Shown: positions 36,485-44,583 of the stretch, one piece after another | How the letters are laid out: each line of letters starts with the position of its first letter | Position numbering within the stretch: the stretch's first letter is position 1 | Assembly: GCF_020831365.1 (NCBI RefSeq) | Contig: NZ_JAJHPV010000021.1 | Coordinates: forward strand, 389,339-453,338 | Source of the DNA: Massilia agrisoli | Lineage (GTDB): Bacteria; Pseudomonadota; Gammaproteobacteria; Burkholderiales; Burkholderiaceae_D | Direction: 5' to 3' | Length of the DNA stretch: 64,000 bases | Translations under genes and position numbers: made by a program | The notes under the pieces: model-generated | What the model was told of the DNA's origin: nothing | The model's input: the letters and a program-made list of their open reading frames with translations, nothing else | Database searches by the model: none

Positions 36485-38449
36485 ATGCCTAACCTCGCCA
36501 AACTCCAGATCGCCTTCAAGAATGTCTACGTGCGCATCAGCGCCGCACTCCTGCTCGCCACGGTCATTGGCCTGGCCATCTATAAGAACGATGTGCCGCA
36601 GACCACCAGCCCGATCGTGTACTCGCAAAATATTTCCGAGATTACAAGCCTGGCTGCCCAGAAAGGCAATCTCGAGTACCTGATGGTGGCCAAGCCGCTG
36701 TCGGAAACCCCGCGCTACATCTACAAGTTCAAAAATGCCGAGCAGCTGCATGTGGTCAAGGTGCCGAGCACCTCGCACCTCAGCCTCGAGCGCGAAGTGC
36801 TGCTCAAGAACGCGATTCCGTATTCGATCGCCAAGGATGACTACCTGGCATCGCACAAAGCCGTGCTGCTCGACGAAGGGCAAGACTCGACCAGCGCCGA
36901 AGCGCTGGCCTTCCTCAAGCGCCACGCGCTCGACATCGCCATCATCCTGCTGCTGATCTATGTGCTCAAGTTCGGCATCCCCGGCATGGGCATGTCCGCC
37001 AACGTGCTGAGCCCGGACAAGCTCAAGGGCAGCATGGACGACCTGATCGGCATGGACGACATCAAGCAGGAAGTGCTGCACCTCGAAGACATGATCCGCA
37101 ACCGCGCCGAATACAAGTCGCACAACATCGACAAGCCCTTCAACGTGATGCTGACCGGGCCCGCGGGCACCGGCAAGACCAAGCTGGTCGGCTACCTGGC
37201 CAAGCGCCTGAACGTGCCGCTGATCCAGGCCTCCGGCTCGGCGCTGGAGTCGGGCTATGTCGGCGGCGGCTCCAAGGCGCTCAACGCGCTGTACCGCAAG
37301 GCCTGCAAGCAAGGCAGCTGCATCATCTTCCTCGACGAAGCGCAGACCCTGTTCACGCCACGCGGCCGCGGCGAAAAGAAATGGGAAGACGACACCGCCA
37401 ACACGCTGCTCGGCCTGCTCGACGGCGTCAAGAGCGACAAGGGCGCGGGCGTGATCTGGGTGGTTGCCTCGAACTTCGACGACGCCTCGTCCGAGATGGA
37501 CGAAGCGATGCTGCGCCGCTTCTCGGTCAAGATCAATTTCCGCCTGCCCAACAAAGGCGAGCGCACCGAACTGCTGCGCAGCTTCCTCAAGCGCAAGAAG
37601 GAAGGCCTGGTGGACTGGAACAACCTCGACCTCGACCAGGTCGCCGAAATGACGGCCAACCTCAGCCCTGCGCTGCTGGAAACCGTGGTCGAGCGCGCCA
37701 GCATGATCTCGATCCAGGAAAAGGCGATCATCGACACCGACCTGATGTTCCGCGCCTTCGAGCGCTCGACGCTGGGCCTGACCGACCGCGCCACCACGGC
37801 CGAGAAGGACAAGCAGCGCGAGCGCGTTGCGCTGCACGAGCTGGGCCACTTCTTCATGCAGATCGACCCCTACCTGCGTTCAGGCATGAGCCTGGCTGAA
37901 GTGAAGGAAAAGTCGCACCTGCTCAAGATCAGTACCGAATCGGTATCGAAGCTGGGCGCGCTGGGCTACGTGCTGCAATCGGGCGACGACGTCTCGCTGC
38001 GCACGCTGGAAGAACTGGAGCGCGACGTCATCCAGCTGTACGGCGGCGTGGCGGCGGAAGAATTGTTCTACGGCGCCCGCGGCATCTCGGTTGGCAGCCA
38101 GAACGACATCGAAAAGGCGACCAAGATGCTGAACCTGATGGTCAACCGCCTGTCGATGTACTCGCGCTCGAAGATCGACTACTCGCAGCTCAAGCAAGAG
38201 GGCAGCGACAACCCGACGATCCGCCAGGTAGAAGAAAAGTCGGACGAGCTCTACAGCTACACGCTGGGCGCGATCCGCGACTACAAGGCGGTGATCGAAT
38301 CGCTGAAAGACACGCTGCTGGAGCAATACGTGCTGTCGAAAGACGCCGTGTTCGCGCTGCTGGAAGAGCGCCGCGAACTGCTGATGGCGCACATCCACGC
38401 CCCGCGCGCCGCCGCCTTGAAGCTGTGCACGGAAGGCACCGCCGCCTAA
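36485..38449 (+). CDS. Divergent FtsH-like membrane AAA+ zinc protease
   Basis: A 654-residue protein. Two hydrophobic helices (residues 17-35 and 150-167) flank a periplasmic segment, as in FtsH. The AAA domain has Walker A GPAGTGKT (about 225-232), an aromatic pore loop (SGYVGGG), Walker B IIFLDEAQ and a sensor region VASNFDDA. The protease domain has HELGH (about 451-455) and the third zinc ligand Asp about 541 within SQNDIEKAT, preceded by YGGVAAEELFYG, so it should be active. It differs clearly from housekeeping FtsH in the AAA region: Pro-to-Ala in Walker A, and MDEAMLRRFSV in place of the usual LLRPGRFDR. No genes of the usual ftsH neighbourhood (rlmE, folP) are present. I infer a second, specialised FtsH. 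No strong Shine-Dalgarno sequence. Confidence 0.9.
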   Translation: MPNLAKLQIAFKNVYVRISAALLLATVIGLAIYKNDVPQTTSPIVYSQNISEITSLAAQKGNLEYLMVAKPLSETPRYIYKFKNAEQLHVVKVPSTSHLSLEREVLLKNAIPYSIAKDDYLASHKAVLLDEGQDSTSAEALAFLKRHALDIAIILLLIYVLKFGIPGMGMSANVLSPDKLKGSMDDLIGMDDIKQEVLHLEDMIRNRAEYKSHNIDKPFNVMLTGPAGTGKTKLVGYLAKRLNVPLIQASGSALESGYVGGGSKALNALYRKACKQGSCIIFLDEAQTLFTPRGRGEKKWEDDTANTLLGLLDGVKSDKGAGVIWVVASNFDDASSEMDEAMLRRFSVKINFRLPNKGERTELLRSFLKRKKEGLVDWNNLDLDQVAEMTANLSPALLETVVERASMISIQEKAIIDTDLMFRAFERSTLGLTDRATTAEKDKQRERVALHELGHFFMQIDPYLRSGMSLAEVKEKSHLLKISTESVSKLGALGYVLQSGDDVSLRTLEELERDVIQLYGGVAAEELFYGARGISVGSQNDIEKATKMLNLMVNRLSMYSRSKIDYSQLKQEGSDNPTIRQVEEKSDELYSYTLGAIRDYKAVIESLKDTLLEQYVLSKDAVFALLEERRELLMAHIHAPRAAALKLCTEGTAA

Positions 38450-38471
38450 GCCCCCCGGCAAACAATTTCCC

Positions 38472-38535
38472 AATTCGGGGTCAGACCACCGGTTTTTTGG
38501 AATATTCCAAAAAACCGGTGGTCTGACCCCGAATT
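38472..38535. repeat. Perfect 64-bp palindrome
   Basis: Two identical 32-base arms meet at AAT|ATT with no spacer. The arm begins AATTCGGGGTCAGACCACCG and continues through a run of six T to GGAAT. It lies 22 bases after the protease stop and 38 before the convergent antiporter gene. No other copy was seen in this window. It could act as a bidirectional terminator, but its perfection and GGGGTCAGACCAC core point to a repeat or mobile-element family. Confidence 0.95.
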
Positions 38536-38573
38536 TTTGGGTGTCGGCCTTTTTTTTGCGGATTTGTTTTGGA

Positions 38574-40277
38574 TCAGTGCCCGGCTTCCGCTGTCCTCAG
38601 GCCTTCGAGCACGTGGCGGGCCATGCTGGTCGCGAGTTCGTTTTCGCCCAGGAATACCTTGCCCGAGGTTTCCTCGCGCAGCAGCTGCGCTTCTTCTTCG
38701 TTGTGGGTGCGAATGACGATGCGGATGTCGGGATTGAGCGCACGCGCCGTTTCGCACATCGCGCGCACGTGGAACGTATCGGGCGTGGCGATGACCAGCG
38801 TGCCGGCACGCGCAATGTGCGCCTGGATCAGCACCGCCGGCTCGCCCGCATTGCCTGCCACCGCCGGTACATTTTGCTTGCGCAGCTGGTCGACCAGCTC
38901 GCGGTTCTGCTCGGCCACCACGTAGTGCACGCCGTTGGCTTCTAGTTCCTCGGCAATCTTGCGCCCGACCCGGCCGTAGCCGACCAGTACCACTTGTCCG
39001 CTCAGCTTGTGCTGCTCGACGGTCACCGGCAGCTCGGCCAGCGGGTCGGCCGAGCGTTCCAGCTTCCGCGCCAGGTGCGATTTGCTGCGCAGCCAGCGCT
39101 GGACCGGCTCGATCGTCTTGAATAAGAGGGGATTGAGCGCGATCGAGATGATGGCGCCGGCCAGGATCAGGCTTTGCCCCTCCGGCGGCAGCAGCCCCAG
39201 CGATAGTCCGAGCGCGGCCAGGATGAACGAGAACTCGCCAATCTGCGCCAGGCTGGCCGATACCGTCAGCGCGGTGTTGAGCGGGTAGCGCAGCGCGAGT
39301 ACCAGCACGAAGGCCGCTATCGATTTGCCGAACATGATGACTGCCACCACCAGCGCGACCCGGCCGGGGCTTTCCACCAGCACCATCGGGTCGAGCAGCA
39401 TGCCCACCGAGACGAAAAACAGCACCGAAAACGCGTCGCGCAGCGGCAGCGATTCGTGCGCGGCGCGGTGGCTCAGCTCGGATTCGCGCAGCACCATGCC
39501 GGCGAAAAAGGCGCCCAGCGCAAACGATACGCCGAACAGCTCGGATGAGCCGTAGGCGATGCCGACCGCGGTGGCAACCACCGCCAGCGTGAACAGTTCG
39601 CGCGAGCCTGTGGCGGCGACGCGCCACAGGAACCAGGGAAACAGCTTGCGCCCGATCAGCATCATGAAGGCGATGAATGCGGCCACCTGGCCGAAGGTGA
39701 TGGCCAGCGCTTTCCAGAAATTGTCGTCGCCGCCAGGCGCGGCCGTGCCGCCCAGCGAGCCTGCGATCGCCGGTAGCAGCACCAGCATCAGCACGGTGAC
39801 GAGGTCTTCGACCACCAGCCAGCCGACCGCGATGCGGCCGTTGATGGAGTCGAGGATGCCCTTGTCTTCCAGCGCCCGCAGCAGCACCACGGTGCTGGCC
39901 ACCGACAGCGCCAGGCCGAACACCAGGCCCGCGCCGATGCTCCAGCCCCACATGGTCGCCAGCCCGATGCCCATGCCGGTCGCGGCCGCAATCTGCAAGA
40001 TCGCGCCGGGCAGCGCGATCTTCTTCACTTCCAGCAGGTCCTTCAGCGAGAAGTGCAGCCCGACACCGAACATCAGCAGCATCACGCCGATCTCGGCCAG
40101 CTGGCTCGCCAGCGCCACATCGGCAACGAACCCGGGCGTAGCCGGACCGATGACGATGCCGGCCGCCAGGTAGCCGACCAGCGCGGGCAACTTGAAGCGC
40201 ACGGCGATCATGCCGAAGATGAGTCCGAAACCCAGCGCGGCCGCGATGGTGGTGATCAGGCTGATATTGTGGTGCAT
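38574..40277 (-). CDS. ybaL: YbaL-type CPA2 cation:proton antiporter
   Basis: A 567-residue inner-membrane protein. About 12 N-terminal helices form the Na+/H+ exchanger domain (LVGYLAAGIVIGP, VILLMFGVGLHFSLKDLL-like segment, STVVLLRALE). The C-terminal TrkA-N Rossmann domain starts at VVLVGYGRVGRKIAEEL near residue 430. Overall it matches E. coli YbaL/RosB from the first residues (MHHNISLITTIAAAL). It is probably involved in potassium or proton homeostasis. There is no KefF/KefG ancillary gene nearby. ATG 40277 is where similarity starts; ATG 40325 is upstream. Confidence 0.92.
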   Translation of the reverse strand: MHHNISLITTIAAALGFGLIFGMIAVRFKLPALVGYLAAGIVIGPATPGFVADVALASQLAEIGVMLLMFGVGLHFSLKDLLEVKKIALPGAILQIAAATGMGIGLATMWGWSIGAGLVFGLALSVASTVVLLRALEDKGILDSINGRIAVGWLVVEDLVTVLMLVLLPAIAGSLGGTAAPGGDDNFWKALAITFGQVAAFIAFMMLIGRKLFPWFLWRVAATGSRELFTLAVVATAVGIAYGSSELFGVSFALGAFFAGMVLRESELSHRAAHESLPLRDAFSVLFFVSVGMLLDPMVLVESPGRVALVVAVIMFGKSIAAFVLVLALRYPLNTALTVSASLAQIGEFSFILAALGLSLGLLPPEGQSLILAGAIISIALNPLLFKTIEPVQRWLRSKSHLARKLERSADPLAELPVTVEQHKLSGQVVLVGYGRVGRKIAEELEANGVHYVVAEQNRELVDQLRKQNVPAVAGNAGEPAVLIQAHIARAGTLVIATPDTFHVRAMCETARALNPDIRIVIRTHNEEEAQLLREETSGKVFLGENELATSMARHVLEGLRTAEAGH

Positions 40278-40347
40278 GCAGGCGGTCCCGTTGCGCGTTA
40301 CTTGAGCACCAAGTATAAGCGCCACGGGGCCGCCTGATATGTTTTTA

Positions 40348-40983
40348 CTATGGCTCGGTTGCGAGCGCGGTCAGCGCTTTGCGCACCGAGGCGCGCACCT
40401 GCATGAATTCGGCGGGGCGCGCCTGGCGGTCCAGGCGGAACAGCATCAGCCCCTCGACCTGCGCCACGATCAAAACCGCGCGCTGCATGGTGTCGTCGTC
40501 GCTGAGTGCAGGCGCCAGCCCGCGGATCAGGTGGAAGATGGTCTTGCGCTCGCGCGCCATCATCTTGTCCATCAGCTTCGAGGCAAAGTCGTTGCGCGAG
40601 GCCAGCGCCCAGATTTCAAAGAAGATGGCGTGGGTCACCGGGTCGGTGATCTCGTCGAGGAACATGTCCACCGTCGACAAGAAGCGGTCGATCGGTGATT
40701 CGCTCTGCATCGCCGCCGAGATCTCGTCGATCTTGGCCTGGAACACGTCCATCGTGTACAGCAGCACCGCTTCAAGCAGCGCATCCTTGCTCTGGTAATA
40801 GTGCTGTACATTGGACAGGCTGATGCCCACTTCGCCGGCCACGCGCCGCATCGACAGCCCCGCATAGCCTTCGGCGGCCAGCACGGTGCGCGCCGCCTGC
40901 AGAATTTCGTGGGCGCGCCCCAGCCCCTTGCCGGTGGTGTTCGACGGCTTGTGCTTGAGTGCGGTGGCGAGGGAGGCGGGCAT
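40348..40983 (-). CDS. TetR/AcrR family transcriptional regulator
   Basis: A 211-residue repressor-type protein. The N-terminal HTH is clear: ILQAARTVLAAEGYAGLSMRRVAGEVGISLSNVQHYYQSKDALL at residues 26-69. The ligand-binding C-domain is helical and of unknown ligand. It is divergent from a fatty-acyl-CoA type operon and separated by a 97-base region with a promoter and palindromic operator. By analogy with FadR/PsrA-type TetR proteins it may respond to an acyl-CoA. ATG 40983 gives the normal short N-terminus. Confidence 0.93.
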   Translation of the reverse strand: MPASLATALKHKPSNTTGKGLGRAHEILQAARTVLAAEGYAGLSMRRVAGEVGISLSNVQHYYQSKDALLEAVLLYTMDVFQAKIDEISAAMQSESPIDRFLSTVDMFLDEITDPVTHAIFFEIWALASRNDFASKLMDKMMARERKTIFHLIRGLAPALSDDDTMQRAVLIVAQVEGLMLFRLDRQARPAEFMQVRASVRKALTALATEP

Positions 40984-41004
40984 GGCGGGATTATCGCATG
41001 CCGC

Positions 41005-41033
41005 TTGGAAAAATAGTACGGCTGACCTATAAT
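41005..41033 (+). promoter_or_regulatory. Sigma70 promoter of the thiolase operon
   Basis: TTGGAA (41005-41010), a 17-base spacer and a consensus TATAAT (41028-41033). It lies 47 bases before the thiolase ATG and directly before the palindromic operator. Confidence 0.85.
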
Positions 41034-41041
41034 CGTCGCGA

Positions 41042-41057
41042 TAGGTCGCGCGACCTA
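41042..41057. promoter_or_regulatory. Probable TetR operator
   Basis: A perfect 16-base palindrome, TAGGTCGCGCGACCTA, just downstream of the -10 box. A further half-site, GACCTAT (41024-41030), overlaps the -10 and pairs with ATAGGTC at 41041-41047. Occupation by the divergent TetR protein would block both promoters. Confidence 0.8.
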
Positions 41058-41080
41058 ATCCAACCATCCAGGAGACTTCG

Positions 41081-42265
41081 ATGAGCCGCAACGTTTATGT
41101 AACCGGTGTGGGCATGATCCCGTTCGCCAAGCCAGGCGCCAGCGCCCCCTACGACGAGATGGGCGCGCTCGCGGCCCGCCAGGCTTTGGAAGACGCCGGC
41201 CTGTCCTACGACGATATCGAGCAGGCTTACGCCGGCTACGTCTACGGCGATTCGACCAGCGGCCAGAAGGCCCTGTACAAGGTCGGCATGACCGGCATCC
41301 CGGTCGTCAACGTCAACAACAACTGCTCGACCGGTTCGACCGCCCTGTTCCTGGCGCGCCAGGCGATTGCCAGCGGCGCCGCCGACTGCGTGCTGGTGCT
41401 GGGCTTCGAGCAGATGAGCCCTGGCGCACTCGGTTCGGTGTTCAACGACCGCCCAAGCCCGTTCGACCCGTTCGACGCCGTCACCGATGAACTGGTCGGC
41501 ATGCCGGACATCCCGCTGGCGCTGCGCTACTTCGGCGGCGCCGGCCTGTCGCACATGAAAAAATACGGCACCCCGTTCGACGCCTTCGCCAAGATCCGCG
41601 CCAAGGCCAGCCGCCATGCGGCCAACAACCCGCTGGCGCTGTTCAAGAAAGTGGTGACCCCTGAAGACGTGCTGGAGTCGCCTGCCATCTGGCCCGGCGT
41701 GATGACCCGCCTGATGGCCTGCCCACCGACCTGCGGCGCCGCGGCCGCGGTGCTGGTGTCGGAAGACTTCTCCAAAAAGCGCGGCCTGAAAACCGACGTC
41801 TATATCGCCGGCCAGGCCATGACCACCGACCGCCCAAGCACCTTCGATTCGAACGACATGATGCGCGTGGTCGGCTACGACATGAGCCGCGAGGCGGCGC
41901 AGAAGGTGTACGCGCAGGCCGGCATCGGCCCGGCCGACCTCGACGTCGTCGAACTGCACGACTGCTTCGCCCATAACGAACTGATTACCTACGAAGCGCT
42001 GGGCCTGTGCCCTGAAGGCGGCGCCGACAAGTTCATCACCGAAGGCGACAACACCTATGGCGGCAAGGTCGTCACCAACCCGTCCGGCGGCCTGCTCTCG
42101 AAGGGCCATCCGCTCGGCGCCACCGGGCTGGCGCAGTGCTACGAGCTGACCCACCAGCTGCGCGGCAGCGCGGGCGCCCGCCAGGTGGAAGGCGCGCGCG
42201 TCGCGCTCCAGCACAACCTGGGCCTGGGCGGCGCCTGCGTCGTCACCATGTACCGCGCGGCGTGA
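41081..42265 (+). CDS. Thiolase-family lipid-transfer protein / acetyl-CoA acetyltransferase
   Basis: A 394-residue thiolase-fold protein of the SCP-x / lipid-transfer type. MSRNVYVTGVGMIPFAKPG is the diagnostic opening. The nucleophile Cys is in NVNNNCSTGSTALFLA near residue 83. HDCFAHNE near 289 and GGLLSKGHPLGATGLAQ near 335 complete the catalytic set. Such enzymes cleave 3-ketoacyl-CoA of branched or sterol-like chains. It is the first gene of a three-gene operon with an acyl-CoA dehydrogenase and a CoA-transferase/racemase. GGAGAC serves as ribosome-binding site. Confidence 0.9.
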   Translation: MSRNVYVTGVGMIPFAKPGASAPYDEMGALAARQALEDAGLSYDDIEQAYAGYVYGDSTSGQKALYKVGMTGIPVVNVNNNCSTGSTALFLARQAIASGAADCVLVLGFEQMSPGALGSVFNDRPSPFDPFDAVTDELVGMPDIPLALRYFGGAGLSHMKKYGTPFDAFAKIRAKASRHAANNPLALFKKVVTPEDVLESPAIWPGVMTRLMACPPTCGAAAAVLVSEDFSKKRGLKTDVYIAGQAMTTDRPSTFDSNDMMRVVGYDMSREAAQKVYAQAGIGPADLDVVELHDCFAHNELITYEALGLCPEGGADKFITEGDNTYGGKVVTNPSGGLLSKGHPLGATGLAQCYELTHQLRGSAGARQVEGARVALQHNLGLGGACVVTMYRAA

Positions 42266-42270
42266 GCACC

Positions 42271-43413
42271 ATGGAATACACCTCGCCATGGATGAACGCG
42301 GAGCTGGAAGGCTTCCGCGATGCCGTACGCCGCTTCGTCGACACCGAAATCGTGCCCAACCAGGAGCACTGGCGCAAACAGCAGCACGTTGACCGCAGCG
42401 TATGGGACAAGGGCGGCGAGATGGGCATCCTGCTGGCCGACATCCCGGAACAGTACGGCGGCTCGGGCGGCAGCTTTGCGCACCAGTCGGTCGTGTTCGA
42501 GGAACTCGGCTACGCCGGCGACATGGCCTTCGGCATCCACGTGCACGCCATCGTCGCGCACTACATTCTTAACCAGGGCACCGAGGCGCAGAAGCTCAAG
42601 TACCTGCCCAAGCTGGCCAGCGGCGAGATGGTCGCGGCCATTGCGATGTCCGAACCGGGCGCGGGCTCCGACCTGAAGGGCATCCGCACCACCGCCACGG
42701 CAGGCGCCGACGGCTACAAGGTCAACGGATCGAAAACCTTCATCTCGAACGGTTACCTGGCCGACCTGATCCTGGTCGTGGTGAAAACCGATGCGGCGGC
42801 TGGCGCCAAGGGCGTATCGCTGCTGCTGCTCGAAACCAGAAACAACCCGGGCTTCCGCGTCGGCCGCATTTTGGAAAAGGTAGGGCAGAAGGGCCAGGAC
42901 ACCTGCGAGCTGTTCTTCGACGACGCCCACGTGCCGCTCGAGAACGTGCTGGGCGGCGTCGAGGGAAAGGGCTTCGCCCAGCTGATGACCGAGCTGCCGT
43001 ACGAGCGCACCATCCTTGGCGTGGCTGGCGTAGCCGCAATCGAGCGCGCCCTGCGGTTGACGGTCGAACACACCAAGGAACGCAAGGCTTTCGGCCAGGC
43101 GCTGTTCGACATGCAGAACACCCGCTTCGTGCTGGCCGAGATCAAGACCGAGGCCACCATCGCCCGCATCTTCATCGACCGCTGCATCGACGACATGATC
43201 GCCGGGCGCATGGACACCGTGCAGGCCTCGATGGCCAAGTACTGGATCTCCGACCTGCAGTGCAAGGTCATCGACCAGTGCGTGCAGCTGTTCGGCGGCT
43301 ACGGCTACATGCTCGAGTATCCGATCGCCCAGATGTACGTGGACGCGCGCGTCCAGCGCATCTACGGCGGCGCCAATGAGATCATGAAAGAAATCATCGC
43401 ACGTTCACTGTAG
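42271..43413 (+). CDS. Acyl-CoA dehydrogenase
   Basis: A 380-residue FAD enzyme, first oxidation of acyl-CoA. It has the family segments AIAMSEPGAGSDLKGIRT near residue 125, KTFISNGYLADLILVV, TELPYERTILGVAGVAAIERAL and the C-terminal QRIYGGANEIMKEIIARSL. The chain-length or branched specificity cannot be read. ATG 42271 starts six bases after the thiolase stop; GTG 42262, overlapping that stop as GTGA, is also possible. It is probably co-transcribed with its neighbours. Confidence 0.94.
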   Translation: MEYTSPWMNAELEGFRDAVRRFVDTEIVPNQEHWRKQQHVDRSVWDKGGEMGILLADIPEQYGGSGGSFAHQSVVFEELGYAGDMAFGIHVHAIVAHYILNQGTEAQKLKYLPKLASGEMVAAIAMSEPGAGSDLKGIRTTATAGADGYKVNGSKTFISNGYLADLILVVVKTDAAAGAKGVSLLLLETRNNPGFRVGRILEKVGQKGQDTCELFFDDAHVPLENVLGGVEGKGFAQLMTELPYERTILGVAGVAAIERALRLTVEHTKERKAFGQALFDMQNTRFVLAEIKTEATIARIFIDRCIDDMIAGRMDTVQASMAKYWISDLQCKVIDQCVQLFGGYGYMLEYPIAQMYVDARVQRIYGGANEIMKEIIARSL

Positions 43414-43425
43414 GGAGCACACCGC

Positions 43426-44580
43426 ATGGCAGGACCGCTGGCTGGCGTAAGGGTTGTCGAAATGGTGGGACTGGGCCCCTGTCCCTTTGCCGCCATGATG
43501 TTGGCGGACATGGGCGCCGAAGTGATACGCATCGACCGCAAGGCTGCGGCGGGTGCGCAGAACCCGTTCCCGATGCTGGGCACGAAGTACGACGTGATGG
43601 CGCGCGGGCGGCGCTCGCTGGCGCTCGACCTGAAGAACCCGGAAGGCATGCAGCTGCTGCTCGAGCTGGTCGACAAGGCCGACGTGCTGATCGAAGGCTT
43701 CCGTCCCGGCGTGATGGAGCGGCTTGGCGCAGGGCCCGATGCCTGCCACGCCCGTAATCCAAAGCTGGTGTACGGCCGCGTCACCGGCTGGGGCCAGCAC
43801 GGCCCGCTGGCGCAGGCCGCCGGCCATGACCTGAACTACATCGCGCTGACCGGCATGCTGCATGCGATGGGGCGCGAGGGCGAGCCTCCGGCTCCGCCGC
43901 TCAACCTGGTGGGCGACTTTGGCGGCGGCGCGATGATGCTGGCGTTCGGCGTCGTGTGCGCCGTGCTGGAAGCGCGCACCTCCGGCAAAGGTCAGGTGGT
44001 GGACGCCGCCATGACCGACGGCGCCGCGCTGCTTGGCGCGATGATGTATGGCTTTCGCGCCTATGGTTCGTGGGGCCTCAAGCGCGAAGCCAACCTGCTC
44101 GACGGCGGCGCGCCGTTTTATGACACCTATGCCTGCGCCGATGGCAAGTTCGTCTCGATCGGTTCGATCGAGCCGCAGTTCTATGCGCAGCTGCTGCACC
44201 TGGCCGGTGTCACCGATCCCGCTTTCAACGCCCAGATGCAGCGGTCGGAGTGGCCGTCGCTGAAGCAGAAGTTCGCCGCGGTCTTCCGCACCCGCACCCG
44301 CGACGCATGGTGCGAGCTGATGGAAGGAACCGACGTGTGCTTCGCCCCGGTGCTCGACATGGACGAGGCGCCGCAGCATCCGCACAACCGCGCAAGGGAG
44401 ACCTTTATCGAGGTCGATGGCGTCACCCAGCCTGCTCCAGCGCCGCGCTTTAGCCGCACCCAGCCCGAAACCGGCCTGCTGCCCGCCGCGCCAGGACAGC
44501 ATGGCGGCGAGATCCTGTCCGACTGGGGCTGGCCGCAAGAGGCGATTGCCGCGCTGCGCGCGCGGCAGGTGATCGGCTGA
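43426..44580 (+). CDS. CaiB/BaiF class III CoA-transferase family, AMACR-like
   Basis: A 384-residue protein. [38 protein letters not shown] is the family start. The catalytic Asp is expected in [17 protein letters not shown] near residue 188. The protein resembles alpha-methylacyl-CoA racemase rather than formyl-CoA transferase ([32 protein letters not shown]). Together with the thiolase and dehydrogenase this suggests beta-oxidation of 2-methyl branched or isoprenoid acyl chains. That pathway reading is inference. Confidence 0.9.
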   Translation: MAGPLAGVRVVEMVGLGPCPFAAMMLADMGAEVIRIDRKAAAGAQNPFPMLGTKYDVMARGRRSLALDLKNPEGMQLLLELVDKADVLIEGFRPGVMERLGAGPDACHARNPKLVYGRVTGWGQHGPLAQAAGHDLNYIALTGMLHAMGREGEPPAPPLNLVGDFGGGAMMLAFGVVCAVLEARTSGKGQVVDAAMTDGAALLGAMMYGFRAYGSWGLKREANLLDGGAPFYDTYACADGKFVSIGSIEPQFYAQLLHLAGVTDPAFNAQMQRSEWPSLKQKFAAVFRTRTRDAWCELMEGTDVCFAPVLDMDEAPQHPHNRARETFIEVDGVTQPAPAPRFSRTQPETGLLPAAPGQHGGEILSDWGWPQEAIAALRARQVIG

Positions 44581-44583
44581 CGC

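Noticed and set aside
36467..37849. 460-codon minus-strand ORF opposite the FtsH-like gene
   Set aside because: Antisense of the AAA domain; no motifs of its own.
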